From Clostridiales bacterium (GTDB lineage Bacteria; Bacillota; Clostridia; Oscillospirales; Ruminococcaceae), in assembly GCA_012523875.1 (NCBI GenBank), contig JAAYSW010000069.1, positions 1 to 16,824 of the forward strand: a stretch of DNA of 16,824 nucleotides. Direction: 5' to 3'. Position numbers and translations under genes: made by a program. The notes beneath the pieces are model-generated. The model did not search any database. It had not been told where the DNA came from and was given only the letters and a program-made list of their open reading frames with translations. Of the stretch, positions 7,599 through 14,090 are shown one piece after another (within the stretch, counting starts at the first letter, position 1; the number at the start of each line of letters is the position of its first letter).

Positions 7599-7903
7599 TT
7601 TTTATACAATGAGTTTTGAATTAATCTTGTAACTAATTGCTACTTTAAATGTAACCAATTTGTAACTATCTTCAAATAAGAATGAACTATGTAGAATATA
7701 TTATGCATTTATGAAGGAAATATTTCTAAATCTTTAACTAAAACTTGTGCAGTTTACCTAATTTTATTATATATACTTGTAATAGTTTACACGTTGTTAA
7801 CAATGTGTTAAAAAGTAGTAAAAATATCGCCGACATTATGCACTAATTGCATTATAAAAACTATATAAAATACATGAAAATTATTTATTATTCACAAAAA
7901 CCC
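7599..7903. promoter_or_regulatory. Gene-free control region before glgB with repeated motifs
   Basis: No coding sequence, RNA gene or clear spoIIE terminator is seen. The motif TTGTAACTA occurs twice (7627-7635 and 7660-7668, 33 bp apart), with a related ATGTAACCA between them (7649-7657). The same 9-mer recurs upstream of glgC at 10017-10025. Further in lies the palindrome centred at 7798-7799. The layout suggests protein-binding sites, but no named regulator fits. Confidence 0.4.
7785..7812. repeat. Long imperfect palindrome upstream of glgB
   Basis: The core TTGTTAACAA (7794-7803) is a perfect 10-bp palindrome. It extends outward to CACG...TGTG (7790-7807) with one wobble, and to TTTACAC / GTGTTAAA with one extra base. 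It lies about 100 bp before the glgB promoter. The core half-sites resemble Rex-type TTGTTAA/TTAACAA, but they overlap instead of having the four-base gap of the Rex consensus. Confidence 0.5.
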
Positions 7904-7932
7904 TTGAATAAATAACCGTTTTCTGATACAAT
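7904..7932 (+). promoter_or_regulatory. Candidate promoter of glgB
   Basis: TTGAAT (7904-7909) and TACAAT (7927-7932) are separated by 17 bp, and the ATG is 27 bp further on. The -10 also reads GATACAAT, close to the sigma-E -10 CATACAAT. No sigma-E-like -35 is at the right distance, so a sigma-A promoter is preferred. Confidence 0.6.
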
Positions 7933-7959
7933 GTAGATAATAAGGGGGAGAGGTAGATT

Positions 7960-9969
7960 ATGAATTCTGCAAGTATAAGCAATAAATTTAGTAGGATTTC
8001 TAGTGAACACAAAAACTTCTTAAATTTGTTTAGAAGTGGTAAAAGTCATGATGCAGAGAAGTTTTTTGGTGCTCATTTAACATATATCAATAATGAAAAG
8101 ACTTATTGCTTCAGAGTCTGGGCACCTAATGCTGTAAGTGTATCAGTTGTAGGAGATTTTAACAATTGGAATAGAATAAGTAACCCAATGAAAGAAATTG
8201 ATAATGGAATTTGGGAAATATCTTTAACTAATTTAGAACAATATGACAACTATAAATACAGTATTGAAACAAAAAAAGGGAAGATAGTCTTAAAAGCTGA
8301 TCCCTATGGTACTCATGCAGAAACCAGACCTGCTACAGCCTCAAAAATTTATGAAAGTAGTTATGTTTGGAACGATAATGAATGGATGGAGCAAAAAAGA
8401 GAAAAATCGATTTATAAAAGCCCTGTTAATATGTATGAAGTACATCTAAATTCATGGCGAACACATGAGGATGGTAGCTTCTACAATTATGTTCAATTTG
8501 CTGAAGAAATAATTCCATATATGCAAAGCTTGTCCTACACTCATATTGAATTTATGCCTCTTTCTGAATATCCTTTTGATGGTTCGTGGGGATATCAAGT
8601 TATTGGGTATTTTGCTCCAACATCAAGATTTGGTACTCCTGATGATTTTAAGAAAATGGTTGATATGTTTCATCAAGCAGGGATTGGAGTAATCTTAGAC
8701 TGGGTTCCCGCACATTTCCCAAAGGATGCAGCTGGGCTTTATGAGTTCGATGGTACATGTTGCTACGAGTACGAAGATGTCAATAAACGAGAGCATTACT
8801 CATGGGGAACAAGGGTTTTCGATTATGGTAAGGGAGAAGTTCGCTCTTTTCTAATTTCAAATGCTTGTTATTGGATAGAGGAATTTCATGTGGATGGGCT
8901 GAGAGTGGATGCTGTTGCGTCTATGCTCTATCTTGATTACGATAGAAGAGCGGGTGAATGGGTTCCTAATGTCTATGGAGGGCATGAAAACCTTGAGGCA
9001 GTCGAGTTTTTTAGAAGATTAAATGAAACAGTGTTCTTGAGGAATCCTGATGTCCTAATGATTGCGGAGGAATCAACTGCTTGGCCATATGTAACAAAAC
9101 CTACGGATGCAGGTGGGTTAGGGTTTAATTTCAAATGGAATATGGGCTGGATGAATGATATGCTTAATTATATGTCTTTAGATCCCATTTACAGGGGATT
9201 CAACCACGATAAGATTACGTTTTCATTCTTCTATTGTTTTTCAGAAAACTATGTTTTACCAATTTCTCACGATGAAGTAGTGCATGGAAAATGCTCTATG
9301 ATACAGAAAATGAGTGGAACATATGAGCAGAAATTTGCCTCTTATAGAGCGTTTCTATGTTATATGATGGCGCACCCTGGAAAAAAGCTATTGTTTATGG
9401 GGCAGGAGTTTGCACAGTTCAAGGAGTGGGATTATAAGACTGAGCTTGATTGGGGATTGCTTGAATATGAAACTCACAGGAATATGCTGTACTTCAATCA
9501 GCAGTTGAATAAATTTTATTTAGAGAATTCTCCGTTATGGGAAAATGATGATACATGGGAGGGATTCAGTTGGATTTCTAATGATGACTATACCCAGAGT
9601 GTTATAGCATTCAGACGAATTGATGATAGCAGTAAGGAGATTGTTGTTGTTTGCAACTTTGTTCCTGTATTAAGGGAAGACTATAAGATAGGTGTTCCTA
9701 AAAGAGGAAGATATAGGGTTGTTTTTAACTCTGATGCAAAGGAATTTATGGGAAGTGGAGTGGCTGAGGATTTAGTAAGCACAATGAATCTCCCAATGCA
9801 TGGCTATGATTATAGTATTTCATTAAAATTAGCCCCACTATCAGTGCTGTATTTAGAATATGCCCCAATTAAGAAGCAGATAAACAAAAAGCTTAGCAAA
9901 ACCTTAAAAGGTAAGAAAAAGCAATCTAAAAAAGATTATTATAAATTAAAACTAGAGATTGAATCATAG
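7960..9969 (+). CDS. glgB: 1,4-alpha-glucan branching enzyme (GH13)
   Basis: GlgB cuts alpha-1,4 chains and re-attaches them as alpha-1,6 branches in glycogen. The N-terminal CBM48 module carries FRVWAPNAVSVSVVGDFNNW (51-70). The GH13 barrel motifs follow: DWVPAHF (247-253), GLRVDAVA with the nucleophile D317, MIAEEST with the acid/base E370, and LPISHDEVVHGK with D438. This set is specific for branching enzymes. The start is supported by a GGGGGAGAGG binding site. The protein has 669 aa and ends in a lysine-rich tail (about 637-669, 13 Lys) beyond the usual C-terminal beta domain; this tail looks disordered and its role is unknown. It is the first gene of the glycogen cluster, 138 bp ahead of glgC, with a promoter just upstream. 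Confidence 0.95.
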   Translation: MNSASISNKFSRISSEHKNFLNLFRSGKSHDAEKFFGAHLTYINNEKTYCFRVWAPNAVSVSVVGDFNNWNRISNPMKEIDNGIWEISLTNLEQYDNYKYSIETKKGKIVLKADPYGTHAETRPATASKIYESSYVWNDNEWMEQKREKSIYKSPVNMYEVHLNSWRTHEDGSFYNYVQFAEEIIPYMQSLSYTHIEFMPLSEYPFDGSWGYQVIGYFAPTSRFGTPDDFKKMVDMFHQAGIGVILDWVPAHFPKDAAGLYEFDGTCCYEYEDVNKREHYSWGTRVFDYGKGEVRSFLISNACYWIEEFHVDGLRVDAVASMLYLDYDRRAGEWVPNVYGGHENLEAVEFFRRLNETVFLRNPDVLMIAEESTAWPYVTKPTDAGGLGFNFKWNMGWMNDMLNYMSLDPIYRGFNHDKITFSFFYCFSENYVLPISHDEVVHGKCSMIQKMSGTYEQKFASYRAFLCYMMAHPGKKLLFMGQEFAQFKEWDYKTELDWGLLEYETHRNMLYFNQQLNKFYLENSPLWENDDTWEGFSWISNDDYTQSVIAFRRIDDSSKEIVVVCNFVPVLREDYKIGVPKRGRYRVVFNSDAKEFMGSGVAEDLVSTMNLPMHGYDYSISLKLAPLSVLYLEYAPIKKQINKKLSKTLKGKKKQSKKDYYKLKLEIES

Positions 9970-9977
9970 GTTTAAGA

Positions 9978-10025
9978 TTGTTAAACAATTTATAGAATTT
10001 AACAAACGATAATAGTTTGTAACTA
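9978..10025. repeat. Repeat-rich segment between glgB and glgC
   Basis: TTGTTAAACAA (9978-9988) is an imperfect version of the palindrome found before glgB. ACAAAC / GTTTGT (10002-10007, 10015-10020) form an inverted repeat. TTGTAACTA (10017-10025) is a third copy of the 9-mer seen twice before glgB. No good -35/-10 pair or T-run terminator is visible here. Confidence 0.4.
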
Positions 10026-10042
10026 AAACTAACAAGAAATTA

Positions 10043-10080
10043 TTACAGTAAAGACAGCACGAAGATGCAACTTTACAGTA
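10043..10080 (+). promoter_or_regulatory. Hairpin and direct repeat in the glgC leader
   Basis: TTACAGTA occurs at 10043-10050 and 10073-10080, exactly 30 bp apart. The same bases can fold: GTAAAG (10048-10053) with CTTTAC (10071-10076), an outer TAC/GTA extension across one mismatch, and an inner GCA/TGC pair. The hairpin ends 15 nt before the glgC binding site, so it would sit in the 5' leader. Confidence 0.4.
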
Positions 10081-10095
10081 TTGCTAAAAATGGAT

Positions 10096-10101
10096 AGGAG
10101 G
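10096..10101 (+). promoter_or_regulatory. Ribosome binding site deciding the glgC start
   Basis: AGGAGG stands six bases before ATG 10108. It selects that ATG over an in-frame TTG at 10081, which has no such site. Confidence 0.85.
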
Positions 10102-10107
10102 ATTATT

Positions 10108-11310
10108 ATGTATATTAAGAAAGATTGCGTTGCAATGCTGTTAGCAGGTGGTCAGGGAAGTAGGCTTTATGCCTTAACCGAAGATATGGCTAAACCAGCA
10201 GTGCCATATGGGGGCAAGTATCGCATAATTGATTTTGCATTATCAAATTGTGCGAACTCAGGAATTGACACAGTGGGTGTGCTTACACAATACCAACCGC
10301 TTGTTCTGCATGATTATATAGGTAGTGGGCAACCCTGGGATTTAGATAAACTGCATGGAGGAGTGCATGTTTTGCCACCATACCAAACATCGCTAGGAGC
10401 TTCATGGTATGAGGGGACTGCAAATGCTATTTACCAAAACATGAGTTTTATTGAGAGATATGACCCTGAGTATGTAATCATACTAGGTGGGGATCACATA
10501 TATAAAATGGATTATTCCAAGATGTTGGATTTCCATAAAAAAAAGAAGGCAGATTGTACAATTGCAGTAATAGATGTACCTGTTGAGGAAGCATCAAGAT
10601 TTGGAATTATGACTTGTAATGAAGAAGATTTAGTAGTTGATTTCACAGAGAAACCACAAGAACCAAAATCTACACTTGCATCAATGGGGATATATGTGTT
10701 TTCATGGGATAAATTAAAGAAGTATCTTATAGAAAATGAAAATGCTAATACTGGTTCAAAGGATTTTGGTAAGGATATTATCCCCAATATGCTTCAAGAT
10801 GGACAAAAGCTTTATGCTTATGCGTTTGAGGGTTATTGGAAGGATGTAGGAACCCTTGATTCACTTTGGGAAGCTAATATGGATTTAATCAACCCTAATA
10901 TCCCACTTGATTTATATGACCCTGAATGGAAGATTTATTCTAGGAATAAAAATATGCCACCACAATATGTTGGCAAGAATGCAATTGTTGAGAACTCGAT
11001 GATTTCTGAGGGAAGCCTGATTAATGGAACTGTAGATTTTTCTGTAATATTCTCAGGAGTTACCATAGAAGAAGGTGCAGTTGTTAAGGATAGTATAATC
11101 ATGCCAGGCTCCGTTGTAAAATCAGGTGCAATAGTGGAATATGCTATAATTGGTGAGGATAGTGTAATTAATTCAAATTCAAAAATTGGAATTAGACCAG
11201 AGTTGGTTGATAATAAAGATGAGTGGGGAATTGCTGTTATCGGACATAACGTAAGCATATCTGAAGGAACAAAAATTCTTCCTAAGCAAATAATTTCGGA
11301 GAGCATATAA
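10108..11310 (+). CDS. glgC: Glucose-1-phosphate adenylyltransferase, catalytic subunit
   Basis: GlgC makes ADP-glucose and pyrophosphate from ATP and glucose 1-phosphate, the committed step of bacterial glycogen synthesis. The 400-aa protein has the nucleotidyltransferase signature GGQGSRL (14-20) followed by KPAVPYGGKYRIIDF, the metal-binding GGDHIYKMDY (127-136; D129) and EKP (181-183, K182 in the sugar-phosphate site). A C-terminal left-handed beta-helix domain runs from about residue 288. The start at 10108 is chosen because AGGAGG lies six bases upstream and the protein then begins MYIKKDCVAMLLAGG, as in homologues. glgD follows after 15 bp. In Firmicutes with both genes GlgC is the catalytic partner and GlgD modulates it, so a GlgC-GlgD heteromer is expected. 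Confidence 0.96.
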   Translation: MYIKKDCVAMLLAGGQGSRLYALTEDMAKPAVPYGGKYRIIDFALSNCANSGIDTVGVLTQYQPLVLHDYIGSGQPWDLDKLHGGVHVLPPYQTSLGASWYEGTANAIYQNMSFIERYDPEYVIILGGDHIYKMDYSKMLDFHKKKKADCTIAVIDVPVEEASRFGIMTCNEEDLVVDFTEKPQEPKSTLASMGIYVFSWDKLKKYLIENENANTGSKDFGKDIIPNMLQDGQKLYAYAFEGYWKDVGTLDSLWEANMDLINPNIPLDLYDPEWKIYSRNKNMPPQYVGKNAIVENSMISEGSLINGTVDFSVIFSGVTIEEGAVVKDSIIMPGSVVKSGAIVEYAIIGEDSVINSNSKIGIRPELVDNKDEWGIAVIGHNVSISEGTKILPKQIISESI

Positions 11311-11325
11311 AAGGAGGATAAAAAC

Positions 11326-12450
11326 ATGATTGCGAACAACAGCGTACTTGGATTAATATTTGCAAATATGCACGATTCAACAGTAAATGATTTAACTAAA
11401 CAAAGAACAATGGGTTCTGTGTTATTTGGTGGAAGATATAGAATGATAGATTTTCCACTATCTAATATGGTTAACTCTGGTATAAATGAAGTAGGTGTTA
11501 TAACAAAAGCGAACTATCAATCACTCCTTGACCATGTTGGTTCAGGTAGGGAATGGGATTTATCTGGTAAAAAGGGTGGATTACATCTTCTTCCACCATT
11601 TGGACATGTTGGAAGTGGAATATATAGGGGTAGAATAGAGGCATTGAATGGTGCTTGGAGTTTTATTGAGCATTCTCAGGCTGATTATGTACTCCTATCA
11701 GATTGTGATACGGTTGCAACTATTGATTACAGACCAGCAATTGAAAGCCATATTGAAGAAAATGCAGATATAACAGTAATATACTCCCAAGGACATTATA
11801 ATAGTGCAAAAAATCAGTCAGCAACTGTTTTTGGAATGGACGAAACAGGAAGAATAAATGATGTTATGATAAATCCACAAATGATTGGCGAATGCAATAT
11901 CGGTCTTAATATGTTCATAATGAATAAATTGTTCCTAAAAAAGATTGTTAAAGAGGCGATGAGTAGAAGTCTTTACAGCTTTAGGAGGAATGTCTTACAG
12001 GCGAAAAAAGAAGAATTTAAGATAATGGGATATGAACATAAAGGATTTTATGCAAAAATTGATAGTTTAAATAGTTATTATGATTCAAATATGTCTTTGC
12101 TTGAAACCGAGGTAAGAAACAAATTATTTAAGAAAACATCACCAATTTATACAAAGGTGAGGGATAATGGTCCAGTTAAATATGGCCTTGAATCCAAAAT
12201 AAATAATTCACTTATTGCTGATGGCTGCATAATTGAGGGAACAGTTGAAAACTGTGTGCTGTTTAGAGGAGTTAAAATTGGTAAGAATACAGTTGTTAGG
12301 GATTGTATATTAATGCAAAATACAATTATCGATAATGATTGCAACCTAAGCCATATAATCACAGACAAGAATGTACAGATCGGTCAGGGACGGGTGATGA
12401 CTGGGTCAGAAACCTATCCGTTATTTATCGGTAAGAACGCAATAATTTAA
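11326..12450 (+). CDS. glgD: ADP-glucose pyrophosphorylase GlgD subunit (non-catalytic/modulatory)
   Basis: The 374-aa protein is a GlgC paralogue that has lost key catalytic sequence. Where GlgC has GGQGSRL, this protein reads FANMHDSTVNDLTKQR (12-27). The GGDH motif is replaced by LSDCDT (124-129), and the EKP signature is absent. The fold markers GGRYRMIDFPLSN (35-47) and the C-terminal beta-helix repeats (about 290-360) are kept. This matches GlgD of Bacillus and Clostridia, which is inactive or nearly so alone and alters the activity of GlgC in a mixed complex. An AAAGGAGG binding site precedes the ATG in the 15-bp gap after glgC. The stop codon overlaps a possible upstream ATG of glgA by one base, so translation of glgC, glgD and glgA is probably coupled. 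Confidence 0.93.
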   Translation: MIANNSVLGLIFANMHDSTVNDLTKQRTMGSVLFGGRYRMIDFPLSNMVNSGINEVGVITKANYQSLLDHVGSGREWDLSGKKGGLHLLPPFGHVGSGIYRGRIEALNGAWSFIEHSQADYVLLSDCDTVATIDYRPAIESHIEENADITVIYSQGHYNSAKNQSATVFGMDETGRINDVMINPQMIGECNIGLNMFIMNKLFLKKIVKEAMSRSLYSFRRNVLQAKKEEFKIMGYEHKGFYAKIDSLNSYYDSNMSLLETEVRNKLFKKTSPIYTKVRDNGPVKYGLESKINNSLIADGCIIEGTVENCVLFRGVKIGKNTVVRDCILMQNTIIDNDCNLSHIITDKNVQIGQGRVMTGSETYPLFIGKNAII

Positions 12451-12457
12451 TGAAAAT

Positions 12458-12463
12458 GGGGGG
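12458..12463 (+). promoter_or_regulatory. Purine-rich ribosome binding site deciding the glgA start
   Basis: GGGGGG (in ATGGGGGGCGAG) stands 7 bases before ATG 12471. This makes 12471 a better start than ATG 12450, which would place the site inside the coding sequence. Confidence 0.7.
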
Positions 12464-12470
12464 CGAGTTT

Positions 12471-13892
12471 ATGAATATATTATTTGCAGCTAGTGAAGCA
12501 TTACCTTTTGTGGCTTCTGGTGGATTAGCGGATGTAATTGGCTCACTTCCGTCAGCAATTGCTAAGAAAGGTCATGATTGTAGGGTGGTAATCCCCCTAT
12601 ATAAAAGTATAAATGCTGAGATGAGAGCAAATATGACTTTCTTAACTAATATTACTGTCGATGTGGCATGGAGAAAACAATATTGTGGTATCTTTACAAC
12701 AATTTGCAATGGGATAACTTATTATTTTATAGATAATGAATATTATTTTGGTAGAGATGGTGTGTATGGGTTTTACGATGATTGTGAAAGGTATGTATTC
12801 TTTTCAAGGGCAGTGCTTGAGATGATAAGGGTTATTGATTTTACACCTGATATAATTCATTCAAATGATTGGCAAACTGCACTTATTCCTGTTTATTATC
12901 AGGTTTTCTATAAATATCAACAGGGATATGAGAATATAAAGAATGTATTTACAATTCATAATATCCAATATCAAGGCAAGTATGGTAAGGAAGTTATTAA
13001 TGAACTTATGGGAATTCCATTGTATCATACTAATCTACTAGAATATGATGCTAATGTGAATATGATAAAGGGTGCAATTGAAACTGCTGATAAAATTACA
13101 ACAGTTAGCCCTAGTTATGCTTGGGAAATTTTAGATCCATGGTATTCACATGGATTAGATAGGGCTTTGGCTAGTAAGCAATACAAACTTTGTGGTTTTC
13201 TCAATGGAATTGATGTCGATGTTTATAACCCTGAAACTGATATGTTAATACCTGCTAATTACACAGCCAAAAACCTTAAAGGGAAAAAAATCTGCAAAGA
13301 TAAGCTTATTGAACAGCTTGGCTTGCAAGAGGGTGATGAGCCAATTATCGGCGTAGTAACAAGGTTTGTATCACATAAAGGGATAGATTTAATTAGATAT
13401 GTCTTTGATGATCTTGTAAACCTTGGATATAAGTTTGCAATTTTAGGTAGTGGTGAAAAGATTTATGAAGATTTCTTTAGGGAAATGTCTTATAGATATC
13501 CAGATAAGGTCAGCGTTACAATAGGATTTATTCCTGAACTAGCTAGAAGAATCTATGCTGGTGCTGATATGTTCTTGATGCCCTCGCAAAGTGAGCCGTG
13601 TGGATTAGCACAGATGGTTTCAATAAGATATGGTACTGTTCCAATTGTTAGAGAAACAGGAGGACTTAGGGATTCAGTGCGTGATAATGGTAATGGTGAT
13701 GGAAATGGATATACCTTTAAAACCTATAATGCACATGATATGCTTGCCTCTTGCCAGAGGGCAAAAATGTTGTATGATAATAAATTAGAATGGCAGAAGT
13801 TCGTTAAACGTATAATGGAAGAAGATTTTAGCTGGAGCAAATCAGCAGAATTATATCTAGGATTATATAATGAGCTGGCTGGCAATTACTAA
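12471..13892 (+). CDS. glgA: Glycogen synthase (ADP-glucose-dependent, GT5)
   Basis: GlgA adds glucose from ADP-glucose to the non-reducing ends of glycogen. The 473-aa GT-B fold protein begins MNILFAASEALPF, the standard GlgA start. The Met at 12450 would add only MKMGGEF and lies before the binding site. Motifs: SGGLADV (16-22), SNDWQ (131-135), IHNIQYQGKY (162-171), R298 and K303 in TRFVSHKG, and the C-terminal EPCGLAQMVSIRYGTVPIVR (E375 onward) that binds the donor. The lysine of the KTGGL motif (K15 in E. coli), which helps bind ADP-glucose, is alanine here (FVASGGL); the next residue is serine. Since the remaining site is complete I take the enzyme to be active. It is the last gene of the glycogen cluster, immediately after glgD, and is followed by a strong hairpin. 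A starch synthase label would be equivalent. Confidence 0.95.
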   Translation: MNILFAASEALPFVASGGLADVIGSLPSAIAKKGHDCRVVIPLYKSINAEMRANMTFLTNITVDVAWRKQYCGIFTTICNGITYYFIDNEYYFGRDGVYGFYDDCERYVFFSRAVLEMIRVIDFTPDIIHSNDWQTALIPVYYQVFYKYQQGYENIKNVFTIHNIQYQGKYGKEVINELMGIPLYHTNLLEYDANVNMIKGAIETADKITTVSPSYAWEILDPWYSHGLDRALASKQYKLCGFLNGIDVDVYNPETDMLIPANYTAKNLKGKKICKDKLIEQLGLQEGDEPIIGVVTRFVSHKGIDLIRYVFDDLVNLGYKFAILGSGEKIYEDFFREMSYRYPDKVSVTIGFIPELARRIYAGADMFLMPSQSEPCGLAQMVSIRYGTVPIVRETGGLRDSVRDNGNGDGNGYTFKTYNAHDMLASCQRAKMLYDNKLEWQKFVKRIMEEDFSWSKSAELYLGLYNELAGNY

Positions 13893-13912
13893 ATATGGTG
13901 GTTGCAGTATTA

Positions 13913-13948
13913 TTAAGGTGGCTTATCTCTTTAGATGAGCCACCTTAA
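13913..13948 (+). terminator. Hairpin closing the glycogen cluster
   Basis: TTAAGGTGGCTTATCT (13913-13928) pairs with AGATGAGCCACCTTAA (13933-13948) over 16 bp with one G-U wobble and a CTTT loop, 20 bp after the glgA stop. Only a weak T-stretch follows, so termination may be inefficient. The near-symmetrical arms could also serve as a protein site. Confidence 0.7.
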
Positions 13949-13955
13949 ATCATCG

Positions 13956-14009
13956 AATTTAGCATAAATAATAAATTTCTTTTAAAAAACTTATTATTTA
14001 TGTTAAATT
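13956..14009. repeat. 19-bp AT-rich inverted repeat upstream of the sensor-cyclase promoter
   Basis: AATTTAGCATAAATAATAA (13956-13974) and TTATTATTTATGTTAAATT (13991-14009) match as an inverted repeat with one mismatch around a 16-bp centre. It ends 4 bp before the -35 of the next promoter. It is not followed by a useful T-run, so an operator or a cruciform-forming site is more likely than a terminator. Confidence 0.65.
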
Positions 14010-14030
14010 TGCCTTTACATTTTTGCAAAT
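14007..14030. promoter_or_regulatory. Operator-like ATTTGC / GCAAAT repeat around the -35
   Basis: ATTTGC (14007-14012) and GCAAAT (14025-14030) are inverted about the -35 element with a 12-bp gap. A dimeric repressor bound here would block the polymerase. No known regulator is recognised. Confidence 0.4.
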
Positions 14031-14042
14031 ATATAGTATAAT
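14014..14042 (+). promoter_or_regulatory. Near-consensus promoter of the sensor-cyclase gene
   Basis: TTTACA (14014-14019) and TATAAT (14037-14042) are separated by 17 bp, one mismatch from the sigma-A consensus overall. It sits 49 bp before the ATG, giving a leader of about 40 nt, and makes this gene transcriptionally independent of the glycogen cluster. Confidence 0.8.
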
Positions 14043-14090
14043 TATAGAGTGATTTTTTGTAGTGGATAAAAGTTAGGGGAGATTAGACAT

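Noticed and set aside
7790..7807. Canonical Rex operator before glgB
   Set aside because: The half-sites TTGTTAA and TTAACAA overlap rather than being separated by four bases, so it does not meet the consensus.
7912..7932. Sigma-E-type promoter for glgB (GATACAAT -10), as in the sporulation-controlled Bacillus glg operon
   Set aside because: No sigma-E-like -35 at 14-15 bp; the TTGAAT-17-TACAAT reading fits better.
7599..7959. Riboswitch or c-di-GMP aptamer upstream of glgB
   Set aside because: I looked for conserved aptamer cores and paired stems and found only short palindromes; nothing resembling a known riboswitch.
10081..10107. TTG start for glgC
   Set aside because: The AGGAGG at 10096-10101 is correctly placed for ATG 10108, and the extension has no homology-like content.
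10935..11339. 134-aa minus-strand frame across the end of glgC
   Set aside because: A shadow of the repetitive beta-helix coding region of glgC; no binding site or family resemblance.
12450..12470. Upstream ATG start for glgA overlapping the glgD stop
   Set aside because: It would place the G-rich binding site inside the gene and add residues absent from the usual GlgA start; coupling through the overlap remains possible.
13913..14009. Two successive hairpins as a CRISPR-like or REP array
   Set aside because: The two inverted repeats differ in sequence and there are no repeated units or spacers.
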